Assembly (NCBI GenBank): GCA_963702995.1
Contig: OY969783.1
Coordinates: 1,488,001 to 1,552,000 of the forward strand
Direction of reading: 5' to 3'
Source: MFD04580-c1 sp963702995
GTDB lineage: Bacteria; Planctomycetota; Phycisphaerae; Tepidisphaerales; Tepidisphaeraceae
DNA: 64,000 nucleotides
The notes beneath the pieces were generated by a model. The model was given only the letters and a program-made list of their open reading frames with translations. It did no database searches and was not told the origin of the DNA. Numbering within the stretch: position 1 is the first letter of the stretch; the number at the start of each line of letters is the position of its first letter. Shown piece after piece: positions 35,646-44,958 of this stretch. Position numbers and translations under genes: made by a program.

Positions 35646-36320
35646 TCATTTCATCTGCCCGATAAAATCGTTCGCTTCGGCGATCGATTTCTCCATGTCG
35701 CCGATGAGCGAGTTCACGTCCGACTCGATACCCGTTGCGGTGGTCTGTAGCGATGCGATGGCGGCCGCGTTGAGGCTGTGCTTGAGGAAGAGCACCTGAT
35801 CCTTGAACGCTCGAAGCACCGGGTCCATGCGGGACGACGCCTGCTTCATCAGGCCGATCATCTTGGCGTACCGTTCGCGCGTCTCGGCGAGCTTCTGTTC
35901 GCTGCTTGCCTTGAGCTTGGGGTCCGAGTATTCGCCAATCTCCTTTGTCCATTCGTCGAACATGGCGGCGGAAGTCGATTCGACGCTGGCGATCTTCTTG
36001 CGAACCGTTTCAGCGCGGCTTTCGCTCGACGTATATTCCGAATTGAGCTTTTGATACTTCGCTTCGAGATCACCGCCGTTGAACTTGGTGACTTCCTGGA
36101 AGCTCTGGAGCGTGGTCTTAAACTGCTCTTTCGCCTTCTCCTGTTCGTCGCGGGCGGTCTTGACGTCGCTGACGAAGATGTCGCGCTTTTCGTACCCCAG
36201 CTTCTGCCAGAAGGCGTAATAGGGGGTCGAATGCCCGGAAGTGCATCCCGAGAGCCCAGTGCACGCGCCGCACAACAGCGCCGTGAGCGTCAACGAGCGA
36301 GCGGTGGTAGCCAGCACCAT
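35646..36320 (-). CDS. DUF2959 family lipoprotein
   Basis: 224 residues from ATG 36320 (MVLATTARSLTLTALLCGAC); lipobox near CTGLSGC. The family motif YYAFWQKLGYEKRDIFVSDV follows the lipidated cysteine, then long charged helices (DEQEKAKEQFKTTLQSFQEV, YQKLNSEYTSSESRAETVRK) and the C-terminal AAAIASLQTTATGIESDV. DUF2959 proteins are coiled-coil envelope proteins of unknown function. The following gene on the same strand is 38 bases away, so the two may form an operon. Confidence 0.9.
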   Translation of the reverse strand: MVLATTARSLTLTALLCGACTGLSGCTSGHSTPYYAFWQKLGYEKRDIFVSDVKTARDEQEKAKEQFKTTLQSFQEVTKFNGGDLEAKYQKLNSEYTSSESRAETVRKKIASVESTSAAMFDEWTKEIGEYSDPKLKASSEQKLAETRERYAKMIGLMKQASSRMDPVLRAFKDQVLFLKHSLNAAAIASLQTTATGIESDVNSLIGDMEKSIAEANDFIGQMK

Positions 36321-36606
36321 GCAGGTTCTCCTTTGATGTTCCCGACGCGAGCGGCCGCGGATGACGCCTTCGCCCGCAGTCGTCCGCATCCTACCAGCCT
36401 TCCGCCCCAGCGGCGATGGAGGTTGTTCCGCGTTCGAGGGATTCATCCACCCTTCCGATGCAAGGGGCTCCGATCAAACAGAAGGAAATGGACCTTTGCG
36501 CCACCGCTTGCGTCCGCTACAAGGCAATCGAACGCCCTTGCCTCCGTCCCCTCGATCGTCGAGGGGGCGGAGCGACCGGGGACTGTCTTTAAGCTTTGGA
36601 GGCCTC

Positions 36607-36690
36607 ATGAAGCGCGTGATTCGGATCGTGACCGCCCTCGGCATTGCCGCCCTGATCGCCGGTTGTCATGCCAGCGGCGGGGTTGGCTGA
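36607..36690 (+). CDS. Entericidin-like small lipoprotein (27 residues)
   Basis: ATG 36607 is preceded by TTGGAGG at the ideal distance and opens a 28-codon frame: MKRVIRIVTALGIAALIAGC followed by HASGGVG and TGA 36688-36690. The protein is a lipoprotein signal peptide plus a seven-residue mature tail, the architecture of entericidin-type peptides. Function in planctomycetes is unknown. Its 3' end is 21 bases from the stop of the convergent MFS gene. Confidence 0.55.
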   Translation: MKRVIRIVTALGIAALIAGCHASGGVG

Positions 36691-36711
36691 ACGGTGTGAG
36701 TGTCGCGGCGA

Positions 36712-38080
36712 CTACCCGGTGATTTCGAGCGTTCCCGGAATGATCTCGGTCAGCGGGTCGATCGGGGCATGCCCCGAGAGGCTCAGGCGACCGAGGGCCG
36801 CCAGGAATCGTCCGGCCGTCGCCGCGACGCACATACATACGGCCAGCAGCGCAAGGGCCCCGCATACGCCGACGTTTCCGCCGCACGGCGTCCGAACGTG
36901 TCCGTCCACCATCCCATGACCCATGGCCCCAGGCCGGCCGCCGTTCCCGCAATCGTGAGAAACAGGCCGACCACTCGCCCTCGGAAGGACGGGTCAACCC
37001 GTTCCAGCATCGCGGCGTCGCTGATGGCGTAGCTGGCAAGTTGAAACGTCTGGAACGCGCACATCGTCGCGAATGCGTATTGAGCCGCTACGTGTGGCAC
37101 CGCGACCACGAACGCCGCCCCGCAGATCAGGACACTCCCTAACGCTATGAGCCGCTTCTTCCCCGAGGTCAGCCAGACCGCCAGCGGGCTGACGACGACG
37201 CTGAGAAGCATCATCGTCCCGACGCGGAGCCCCGCTTCCTTCGCCGTCTGACTGTGCGCTTTCTGAAGAAAATGCTGGCCAGGGAGAGCCCCGCCACGCC
37301 GGCGAAGTCGCGAAAAGCCAGCACGCACGCCAGGGCCAGCACGCGCCGGCGGAGTGCGGCCGGGATGGGCGGCCCGTGCGACTTTTGCTCCTGATCTCGC
37401 CGCGCATTTCGCTCGCGTCGATCTGGCGCCTCGTCGGCGAAGAGAAGGAAGGCGACCCCCCAGACCAGACCGGCGATCCCCATCTCGACGCACGGCCGCT
37501 GCCAGTTAGCGACCTGCCCGAAATGCCACGTCGCTGAATCGGCGCACCACCCCGCGTATTGCGGCCCGATGAAGAATCCCATCCCCGACCCGATGCCGAG
37601 CAGCCCGATCGCCATCCCCGGCGATTTGGGGAAGTGGGCCGGAGCCAACGCATTGGCGGCCGGGTGGAAGATCGTGCCAAAGGCGCCGCCAACCATCCCT
37701 AGCGCCAGCAGGATTTCGTAGCGGCGCGTCAGCCCCATCAGCAGGATGGCGGCCGCATTGCCGATGAGGCCCCATCCCAACAGCATTCGGCGGTCAAATC
37801 GATCCGTCAGGACGCCGGCGACGTAGCTTCCGAGTGAATAAGCGACGCCGTACGCGGTCACGACAAGCGACGCCTCCTTCACCCCGGAAAGACGAAGGTC
37901 GGCGGCCATCAAGAGGTAAAGTGGGACGAGCATGGTCCCGTAGGCGTGGGTGAACGTGTGAAGGACGGTGCATAGCGCCAGCGTCACCCGCGCGCGGGTG
38001 CCCGCGCCGCGGGCGGCAGCCCGCGTGGGGGCTGGGACGGGGTCGGCATCCGTTCCGGCTGGTGACATAAGCGGCGGCAT
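36712..38080 (-). CDS. MFS transporter, frame broken near 37265 and 36858
   Basis: A 12-helix major facilitator in three consecutive frames. Part 1 from ATG 38080 has LVPLYLLMAADLRLSGVKEA, the loop LTDRFDRRMLLGWGLIG and GTIFHPAANALAPAHFPKSP. It leaves register after GLSLASIF; one base restores SIFLQKAHSQTAKEAGLRVG in the next frame, continuing through SVVVSPLAVWLTSGKKRLIA to SAYAG. A second one-base loss in GCGGGGCC leads to LALLAVCMCVAATAGRFLAA and the end at 36712. Closest to bacterial MFS drug/metabolite transporters; substrate unknown. Confidence 0.8.
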
Positions 38081-38234
38081 TATATGCGGGTACGAGGGGA
38101 GTGCGATGGGCGGCCGGCTTCAGAGGGCGCTGGGGCGCTGGTGGTGGCGGAGGGCTCGATTGAACAAACGTCGGGCCGGGGATCGGGTCTTCCCCGACGG
38201 GCAAACGCGCGCAACGGGAGCTTCCGAGGCTAAG

Positions 38235-39296
38235 ATGGAAGGTATGGGGAACGGGATTCCAACCGATCGGATTGGCGCCGGAGGGCGGGCCGCCGGGCGG
38301 GCGGGGCGTCGGTTTGATCAATGGGCACCCCTGCTGGCGGCGGCGTTGCTGGTGGGCTGTGTCGGCATCGCCGCCCAACCCGCTGCGGCCGCGACGGGGA
38401 AGAGCAAGAAGCCGAAGAAGTCCGAGGCGTGGATCAGCGCCAAGTCGATGGTTGTCTTCCCGCTGTCGGAAGATGGCATTCCGACGACCGGGGCGCGGCT
38501 CTCCCACTCGATCGTGGACGCGTCGCGCGATTCGTTCAAACTGGCCGACGTCCCAGACGCGGTTCAGGTGGAAGGCGGGCGCTACCCGGCGGTGGACTGG
38601 ATGCGGATCGACCTGTCGAACGCGGTCGTAAAACCCAACCATCAATCGGCGGGGATCGGCGACGTGCGGCCGACCGCTCACGCACTGGCCGCCCGGCACT
38701 TCGAATTCAGCGCCGAGCCGTTGATCAGCTCGAAGGGGAGAATCTTCATCCACGTGACGGGGACTGATGTCCGTCTGGACCTTCAGCACGACAAGGCGGG
38801 GCGGCCGCTGCTGATGCTCGCGGATGCGAAGGAAGGCGCGCTCCATTTCGAGGCGGGCCGCGAGGACCTGGAGCGGATCATCGTTGCGTCGGCGCGGGAA
38901 TCGGCCGCCGGCCATGGACTGGGGGTCCGAAGTGTCCGGGTGAACCTGACGAACATCGGCCCGCGCACGTTGATCGCCGAGATGCACGTCAGCGCCCTAT
39001 TCGGCTTTGTCCCCGCCGGATTGAATTTCACAGCGCGCGTTGACGTGGACGACAAGATGAACGCCAAGATGACCAACCTGACCGTTGACGGGGATGAAGT
39101 CCTGGGCCCGCTGATCGTCAACTTTATCCGCCCCGGCCTCACCAAGTACAACGGCATGACCCGCCCCCTGATCAGCTTCCCGTCACCCGACGTTCACCTC
39201 AAAAGCGTCCAACTCCTCGGCGGCGACCGCATCCGCCTGGATGCGACATTCGGCCGGCTGGACGAAGAGATCAAGCCGCAGATGGGGAGAAGGTAA
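38235..39296 (+). CDS. Secreted hypothetical protein
   Basis: 353 residues from ATG 38235 (MEGMGNGIPTDRIGAGGRAA; 38244 possible). A hydrophobic signal segment APLLAAALLVGCVGIAAQPA precedes a basic stretch (GKSKKPKKSEAW). The rest is soluble, beta-rich and contains LDLQHDKAGRPLLMLADAKE and VNLTNIGPRTLIAEMHVSAL. I do not recognise a family. The stop (39294-39296) is followed two bases later by a family A repeat. Confidence 0.7.
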   Translation: MEGMGNGIPTDRIGAGGRAAGRAGRRFDQWAPLLAAALLVGCVGIAAQPAAAATGKSKKPKKSEAWISAKSMVVFPLSEDGIPTTGARLSHSIVDASRDSFKLADVPDAVQVEGGRYPAVDWMRIDLSNAVVKPNHQSAGIGDVRPTAHALAARHFEFSAEPLISSKGRIFIHVTGTDVRLDLQHDKAGRPLLMLADAKEGALHFEAGREDLERIIVASARESAAGHGLGVRSVRVNLTNIGPRTLIAEMHVSALFGFVPAGLNFTARVDVDDKMNAKMTNLTVDGDEVLGPLIVNFIRPGLTKYNGMTRPLISFPSPDVHLKSVQLLGGDRIRLDATFGRLDEEIKPQMGRR

Positions 39297-39298
39297 TA

Positions 39299-39380
39299 GC
39301 CACAGATGAAGACAAGATGAACACAGATAAGAGGAAAGGCAAAAGGATGAAGATGAAGGATGTTGAATTACTTCCATTGT
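39299..39380. repeat. Family A repeat arm, interrupted by the IS256 element
   Basis: Starts with GCCACAGATGAAGACAAGAT at 39299 and continues AACACAGATAAGAGGAAAGGC, identical over about 42 bases to the arm starting at 40843. The IS begins at 39381; the sequence that would follow resumes at 40785 with a CATCCTTTTT-type segment. No matching CATCTGTGGC end is seen, so this copy is incomplete. Confidence 0.7.
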
Positions 39381-39468
39381 GGGAGTGTAACCTTCGATCT
39401 GTAAATTAAGTGAGCCACCGTCCGCTTCGATCAAGTGTTTACCGGACATTTGACCAAGGAGACGGACG

Positions 39469-40656
39469 GTGGCTGAGACGAATATCGACGGGATCGTGGA
39501 TTGTCTGCAAGGGGTTTTCTCTAACAAGGACGGTCTGGCCCAGTTGCTTAAGACCGTGATCGAGGTGGGGATGGCCCAGGAGGTGGCGGCGCACGTGGGA
39601 GCGGGTCGTCACGCTCGGGAGTCTGGTCGTCGGGGTTACCGCAACGGGACCAAGGCCCGTACGCTGTGAACGCGAGTTGGGGAGTTGGAGTTGTCAGTTC
39701 CGCAGGTTCGGGGCTGCGAGCCGTACCACCCGAGCATGTTCGCGCGGTTCCAGCGGAGCGAGCGTGCGTTGCTGGTGGCGTGTGGCGAGATGTACTTCCA
39801 GGGGGTGAGCACGCGGAACGTGCAGAAGGTGCTGCAGGAGATGTGCGGTCTGGACGTGTCGTCGATGACGGTGAGCCGTGTGGCGATGGAGCTGGACGAG
39901 AAGCTGTCGTCGTTTCGTTCGCGGCGGCTGGACTACACGGCCTGGGAGTACCTGATGATCGACGCGCGGTACGAGAAGGTTCGTGTGGACGGGAAGGTGG
40001 TGAGTCAGGCGGCGCTGACGGTGGTGGGTTTCACAGCGTCGGGGCGGCGTGAAGTATTGGACTGGCGTGTGTGCGACAGCGAGAGCGAGCAGACGTGGGG
40101 CGAGGTGTTCCGGTCGCTGAAGGACCGGGGTTTGCGAGGTCTGGAGGCGGTGGTAAGCGACGCGCACAGCGGGATCCGCGCGGCGATGGCGCGTCATTTC
40201 CAGGGGGTTGTGTGGCAGCGTTGCCGGGTGCATTACAAGCGTGAGATGGGCCGCAAGGTGTCGTACAAGAAGCTCAAGCAGTTGAACACGGAGCTGGCGG
40301 TTGTGTTCGCGGGCGAGAGCAAGAGCGAGTGCCTGCTGCGAGGGGAGGAGATGGCGTGCCGGTGGGAGAAGCAGTCGCCCGAGGTTGCGGCGATGCTACG
40401 GAGCGGGCTGGAGGACTGCCTTGCGGTGGAAGGCTTACCGGAGCATCACCGCCATCGGCTGCGGAGCACGAACCTTCTGGAGAACATCATGAAGCAGTTG
40501 AAGAAGCGGACGCGTGTGGTTGGCGTGTTCCCGAACAAGGCGAGTTGCGATCGTCTGATCGGATCATTGCTGCTGGAGTTGCATGAGCAGTGGCAGACGG
40601 AGGGCAAGGCGTACTTCAACATGGACCAGAGTGCGAGCAATCCTGCGGGCGTGTAG
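39469..40656 (+). pseudogene. IS256-family transposase with in-frame TGA
   Basis: GTG 39469 follows AAGGAG and gives VAETNIDGIVDCLQGVFSNK to GRRGYRNGTKARTL, then TGA at 39667-39669, then the same frame continues with TRVGELELSVPQVRGCEPYH, the canonical IS256 order. The DDE triad regions are present downstream: AWEYLMIDARYEKVR, EAVVSDAHSGIRAAMARHF and RSTNLLENIMKQLKKRTR. Total length of 395 codons is normal. A single substitution from CGA (Arg) would create this stop. Restart from ATG 39685 would give a protein lacking the N-terminal DNA-binding region. Confidence 0.85.
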
Positions 40657-40665
40657 CCTGCGGCG

Positions 40666-40726
40666 GCTTGGGCTGGCTGGTCCGGTAACTCGCCTACGGC
40701 TCGTCACCGGACCAGCCAGCCCAAGC
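40666..40726. terminator. 21-bp hairpin near the right end of the IS
   Basis: Perfect 21-base stem: 40666-40686 (GCTTGGGCTGGCTGGTCCGG plus T) with 40706-40726, around a 19-base loop. It starts 10 bases after the transposase stop. There is no T-run after it. It could stop transcription entering or leaving the element, or be a folded end structure. Confidence 0.6.
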
Positions 40727-40842
40727 GTGGATCGACGGACGATGGTAGGAATTTACAGAAAAGAAGTTGCACTACTTCCATTGTCATTCTTCTGCTTCCG
40801 TCATCCTTTTTGGTCAGTGACGGAATAGGGAAGAAGAGAATG

Positions 40843-40986
40843 GCCACAGATGAAGACAAGATGAACACAGATAAGAGGAAAGGCAGAACAATGAAGATGA
40901 AGGATGTCTATCATTTTTGAATCGTCTTCCTTCTGGTTCCTCCTTCGTCGTTTCTTATCTGTGTTCATCCTGCCTTCATCTGTGGC
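40843..40986. repeat. Family A inverted-repeat element, complete copy
   Basis: 144 bases between GCCACAGATG (40843-40852) and CATCTGTGGC (40977-40986). Left arm GAAGACAAGATGAACACAGA and right arm TCTGTGTTCATCCTGCCTTC are extensively complementary, so the element can fold into one long hairpin. No open frame. It lies between the IS and recQ. Confidence 0.85.
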
Positions 40987-41039
40987 TAAAACCGCCTTTT
41001 CTTTTTGCTTTCAAAGCGAACGATGCTGGAAGGATGAGT

Positions 41040-41103
41040 AGAAGCTCAAGAGCTTTGCCTGATTCATCCTTCATCCTTCGTCCTTCTCGTCCTCATCTGT
41101 GGC
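41040..41103. repeat. Family A repeat arm overlapping the recQ 3' end
   Basis: Ends with CATCTGTGGC (41094-41103) and carries TTCATCCTTCATCCTTCGTC just before it. Read on the minus strand, it encodes the last residues of RecQ, ATDEDEKDEG, and the TGA stop at 41071-41073. The left partner arm is not complete. Confidence 0.7.
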
Positions 41104-43067
41104 TAGACCCGCATTTTCTTCGGTATTTCGTTCGTGCATCGCATCGAGCAGAGCCTGGCCGTATAGCTTCACCTTGTATGAGCCCATCCCTTTGATGTGC
41201 TCGAGGGACTCGGCATCGTTCGGGGCTATTTTGGCGATGGCCTTGAGGGTCGCGTCGTGGCAGATGCAGTAGGCGGGGAGCGCGCGCTCTTTGGCGATTC
41301 GGGCGCGGGCGGAGCGGAGGCGGTCGAAGCGGCCGGTGGCTTCCGGGGAGAGCGCCGTGGCGGCGTCCACGTCGCTGGCGGCCGGGGTGATCCGTCGGGA
41401 GAAGGCGGCCGCGGGGCGGTGCCGGGGGAGAAGGTCCGCCAGGCTTGCCGGGGGGAGTTGCTCGCCCTTCATGACGCGAACGCCGGACGCCGTCAGCTCC
41501 ATGACCGGGCGGAACTTTACCCCGTCCGGGTCGCGCTGGCGGGCGAGCCCCGCCTCCATCACGCGGTGAAGCATCGCGATGATCCGCTTGAGCGGATGCG
41601 CTCTCAAAAGGCCGAAGACCGAGAGCTGCTCGAACCCCCACCGTTGCGATCGCTCGTTCGACGCGCCCGAAAGCACCTCCGCGACAACGCCCACCCCGAA
41701 CTTCCCGTGCAATCGCGCGACGCCGGAGAGGAGCTGGCGGACCAGCGTCACCACCTCGTCGGGGAGCACGACCGTCTCCGCGGCCGGCCCCTGGGGCCGA
41801 CGGCGCCGCGGCGGCAGACGTCGCAGGCGCAGTTTTCGACCAGGGCGCGGTCGCCGAAGTAATCGAGGATCATCTGACGGCGGCAACGGTGCGTCTGGCT
41901 GTAGCGGACGAGCTGCTCGAGCTTCTGGCGGGCGTAGCGCTTCAGCTCCTCGATCGAGGCGGGGTCGGCGTGGTTGTTCCCCTCGCCGGTCTTGTCGATC
42001 AGGAACTCCTGGATCTTCCGATCCTGGAAGCAGGAAAGCATCACGCAGCGGCTCGGCAGCCCGTCGCGGCCGGCGCGGCCGGCCTCCTGGTAATAGGCCT
42101 CGAGCGTGCCGGGGATCTGGTAGTGGGCGACCAGCCGCACATCCGGCTTGTTGATCCCCATACCGAAGGCGTTGGTCGCTACGGCCACCGCCCGCGGGGT
42201 CTGCATGAACCGCTCCTGATTGGCGGTGCGGGCGGCCTGGTCCATCCCGGCGTGATAGGCGTAAACCGGCCGATCGGTCAGGTGGGCGGAGAGGAGCGCC
42301 GTCACTTCGTCCACGGCCTTGCGCGTGGAACAATAGACGATGGTGCTCCCCGGCTCCTGCTTGAGGAGGCTGACGAGCTGCTGATCCTTCTCGGCCGCCC
42401 GGGCGATGTAGCGGCACTGGTAGGAGAGGTTGGGCCGGTCGAACCCGGTGACGACGACGGTCGGTTCCTTCAGCTCGAGCTGATGGATGATGTCGGTGCG
42501 GACGTCTTGCGTCGCGGTCGCCGTGAGCGCGATGCAGGGGGGCCGGCCAAGCCGCCGCCGCACCTCGCCCAGGCGGAGGTATTCGGGCCGGAAGTCATGG
42601 CCCCATTGGCTGACGCAGTGGGCCTCGTCGATGACAAACAACTTGACCTGGAGGCTCGGCAGGATCGCCTGGAAATCGGCCGCCCAGAAGCGCTCGGGGG
42701 CGACGTAGAGGAGCCCTTTGAACCCCTCCTTCACCTGGGCCATCGCCTCGCGCCGCAGGCCGGGGCTCAGCGCGCTGTTGATGACGCAGGCGGGGATGTT
42801 CTCATCCCGGAGCTGCTGAACCTGGTCTTCCATCAGGGAGATCAGCGGCGAGACGACGATCGTCAGCCCATCAATGATCGCTCCGGGGAGCTGATAGCAA
42901 AGGCTCTTCCCCGCCCCGGTCGGCATGACGCACAGGACGTCTTTACCCGCCAGAACGTCTTCGATGACCTCCCGCTGGGCGATGCGGAAATCGTCGAGGC
43001 CGAACAGGGCCTGAAGGCGCTCGCGGAGGTCCGTTCCGGTAGCTTGCGTGTTCGGGTGAGTCTGCAT
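41071..43067 (-). CDS. recQ: ATP-dependent DNA helicase RecQ, frame broken near 41805
   Basis: About 665 residues from ATG 43067 (MQTHPNTQATGTDLRERLQA). Helicase motifs: Walker A MPTGAGKSLCYQLP, DEAH box KLFVIDEAHCVSQWGHDFRP, motif VI EAGRAGRDGLPS; zinc-binding cysteines CRRQMILDYFGD and CACDVC. The frame breaks after CDVCRRGA; the next frame continues with AAETVVLPDEVVTLVRQLLS, the winged-helix RQC domain and a C-terminal HRDC domain (RFDRLRSARARIAKERALPA). One base missing at 41798-41815 explains it. The last ten codons and the stop come from a family A repeat. Unwinds DNA in recombination and repair. Confidence 0.92.
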
Positions 43068-43180
43068 CCTTGCCAGACAGTATATGCTCTGCGCTGATCG
43101 AAGGTATGCTCCGCTTGGGAGAGGCTCGAGGTGCGGACACAACCGTGTACAGCGCTTGAGCGAAGACCGAAGGGCATCGC

Positions 43181-44372
43181 ATGATTTCACGATTTGCGCC
43201 CAGAACTATAAGGCTCTTCAGGACGTCGCCCTTGACCTGACGCCGATCCACGTTCTCATCGGTCCGAACGACAGCGGGAAGACCAGCATTTTGGAGGCGA
43301 TCGGAGCACTATGCGGGAGCGTCGCGGCGCCCCTTGCGGACTGTTTTCTGGCCCCTGGGATGGCGCTGATCTTGTTTGGCTTGGCGATGCCGCCTCACCG
43401 GTCACATTCACCGCAATTTTAAAAGTCCAGGACGCCGCGATCGAATACATGCTCGCCTTGCGCTTCCCAAGGACGGGGCGCGACGTCTCCGTCGGCGCGG
43501 AAGCAATGGAGGTTTCAGGCGTTCAGGTAAAGCTTGGCGGTGATTTCAGCTACGTTTCATTCGTGCATTCGCGCTCGCACGACCCGAATTCGTATGCGCT
43601 GCGCCAACCCGATACCGCGCAAGGCGTCGATCGTATTTATGAGGGCCTTTCGGGGGTCCATTATTATCGGTGGGTGTCCCGATTTCTGTCGCTACCTGTG
43701 GCGGCGGATCTAAGCCGCAGGTTCAAGATGGAGCCGTCGGGGTTTGGGCTCGCCTCTTGCTTGGACGATATTCTCGGCTACGACCGAGCGCGATTCACGG
43801 CGCTCGAGGATCGCTTCAAGACAATTTTCCCCCAGGTCAAATCGATCAAGCTAATCCCACAGCGGGCGTTCAGAGCGCCTCTGGACCCGATCCGGCAGAT
43901 CCCTGTGCTCCAGGAGGCGGACGGAAAGGGGATCTTTTTCGAGTTCGTTGGCGGGGGCAAGCTTCTCGCCGCGTCGCAAGTCTCCGATGGTTTTCTCCTG
44001 GTGCTGGCGTATTTGACAGTGCTTTATTTGCCGGAGCCTCCGCGCACGATTTTGGTCGAGGAGCCGGAGAACGGGATGCACCCGAAGCGGTTGGCGGACG
44101 TCACCCGCATCCTTCGAGAACTGATCGCGGAACAGGGCCACTCGCAGGTGATCCTGACGACGCACTCGCCCTATCTGCTGGATTCGTTCGCCCCCGATGA
44201 GGTCACCGTTTGCCGCAAGAAACCGGACGGATCGATCGCCGTGCGTCGTCTTTCGGAGAGCAAGAAGGTCCGGGAACAGATCGACATTTTCACGCTCGGG
44301 GAGATATGGGGCTCTGTGGGCGATGACGCGTTGGCCGAAGACGCGGGGGCGGCCGCGGGGGAACGTTCATGA
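43181..44372 (+). CDS. AAA ATPase (OLD/AAA_21-like), frame broken near 43198 and 43345
   Basis: ATG 43181 gives MISRF, then a one-base loss in TTTGCGCCC shifts into AQNYKALQDVALDLTPIHVL and Walker A IGPNDSGKTSILEAIGA. A second loss, in TTTT at 43344-43347, shifts to SGPWDGADLVWLGDAASPVT and the rest. The C-terminal half has the ABC-type signature region (ASQVSDGFLLVLAYL), Walker B RTILVEEPENGMHPKRL and the H-loop QVILTTHSPYLLDSFAPDEV. This is the SMC/OLD-like class used in DNA-damage and anti-phage systems. Its stop overlaps the start of the DUF4276 gene (ATGA at 44369). Confidence 0.8.
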
Positions 44373-44944
44373 GGATCCTGCTGGTTTCGGAGGGAAAGCA
44401 TGAGTTGAGCGGTGCGCTGCAAACGCTCGTCAGGCGCTTGCTGCCGGATAAGGCGACCTTCGAAGTGAGGCAGGTGAAGGATCTCCCGCTGCGCGTCCAC
44501 GGCAAGGGAGACGGGCTCTTCAAGGTTGCCATCGGATGGCTGCTCTTTGCACAGCATGAGCAATTTGACGCGCTGGTTCTAACGGTTGACGAGGACGGGG
44601 TTCGAAATCGCCGACGCCAGTTCGAGTCAGCCCAGACTTCCCTGAAAACCCCCCTCCCTCGGGCGCTGGGCTTGGCAATTCGTACGTTCGACGCCTGGAT
44701 GCTTGCCGACGAAGTCGCACTCAGTGAAGTGTGCAGGCTGACTATCCAGGCCCAGCCGAGCCCGGAACTGATCGACGATCCAAAAGCTCTCTGCATCGCC
44801 CTGCGTGACGAGAGTGGCCTGGATGTTGGCTTGGCAGAAATGTATGCGCGCTTAGCGGAAGTGATCCGGCTTCACATTCTGGAAGCCCGATGCGGCGAGG
44901 GCTTCTCCGCGTTTGCCCGGCGTGTGCGGGATTTGACACTTTGA
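44369..44944 (+). CDS. DUF4276 / TOPRIM-like protein, partner of the AAA ATPase
   Basis: 191 residues (MRILLVSEGKHELSGALQTL). VSEGKHE with its acidic residue, and ALVLTVDEDGVRNR with the D-x-D pair, are arranged as in TOPRIM-fold nucleases. DUF4276 proteins are predicted to have this fold. Translation is coupled to the upstream ATPase by a 4-base overlap. ATPase plus TOPRIM protein is the composition of several defence systems (OLD, Gabija, PARIS), so an anti-phage role is plausible but unproven. The protein is intact. Confidence 0.75.
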   Translation: MRILLVSEGKHELSGALQTLVRRLLPDKATFEVRQVKDLPLRVHGKGDGLFKVAIGWLLFAQHEQFDALVLTVDEDGVRNRRRQFESAQTSLKTPLPRALGLAIRTFDAWMLADEVALSEVCRLTIQAQPSPELIDDPKALCIALRDESGLDVGLAEMYARLAEVIRLHILEARCGEGFSAFARRVRDLTL

Positions 44945-44958
44945 CCCCTTCCCCTCCC

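Larger units (their letters stand above)
39381..40776 (+). mobile_element. IS256-family insertion sequence, complete with TSD
   Basis: 1396-bp element. Left end GGGAGTGTAACCTTCG ... CTGTAAATT (39381-39407) and right end (reverse complement of 40750-40776, AGTAGTGCAACTTC ... CTGTAAATT) match at about 19 of 27 positions. The 8-bp direct repeats TCCATTGT at 39373-39380 and 40777-40784 are an 8-bp target duplication as expected for IS256; the shared flank extends to TACTTCCATTGT. It contains one transposase gene, interrupted by a stop, and a long hairpin near the right end. Confidence 0.85.

Noticed and set aside
38000..38234. N-terminal extension of the 38235 gene back to 37968
   Set aside because: The stretch is antisense to the MFS gene start, rich in Arg/Ala/Gly and has no ribosome site; the signal-peptide-proximal start at 38235 is more natural.
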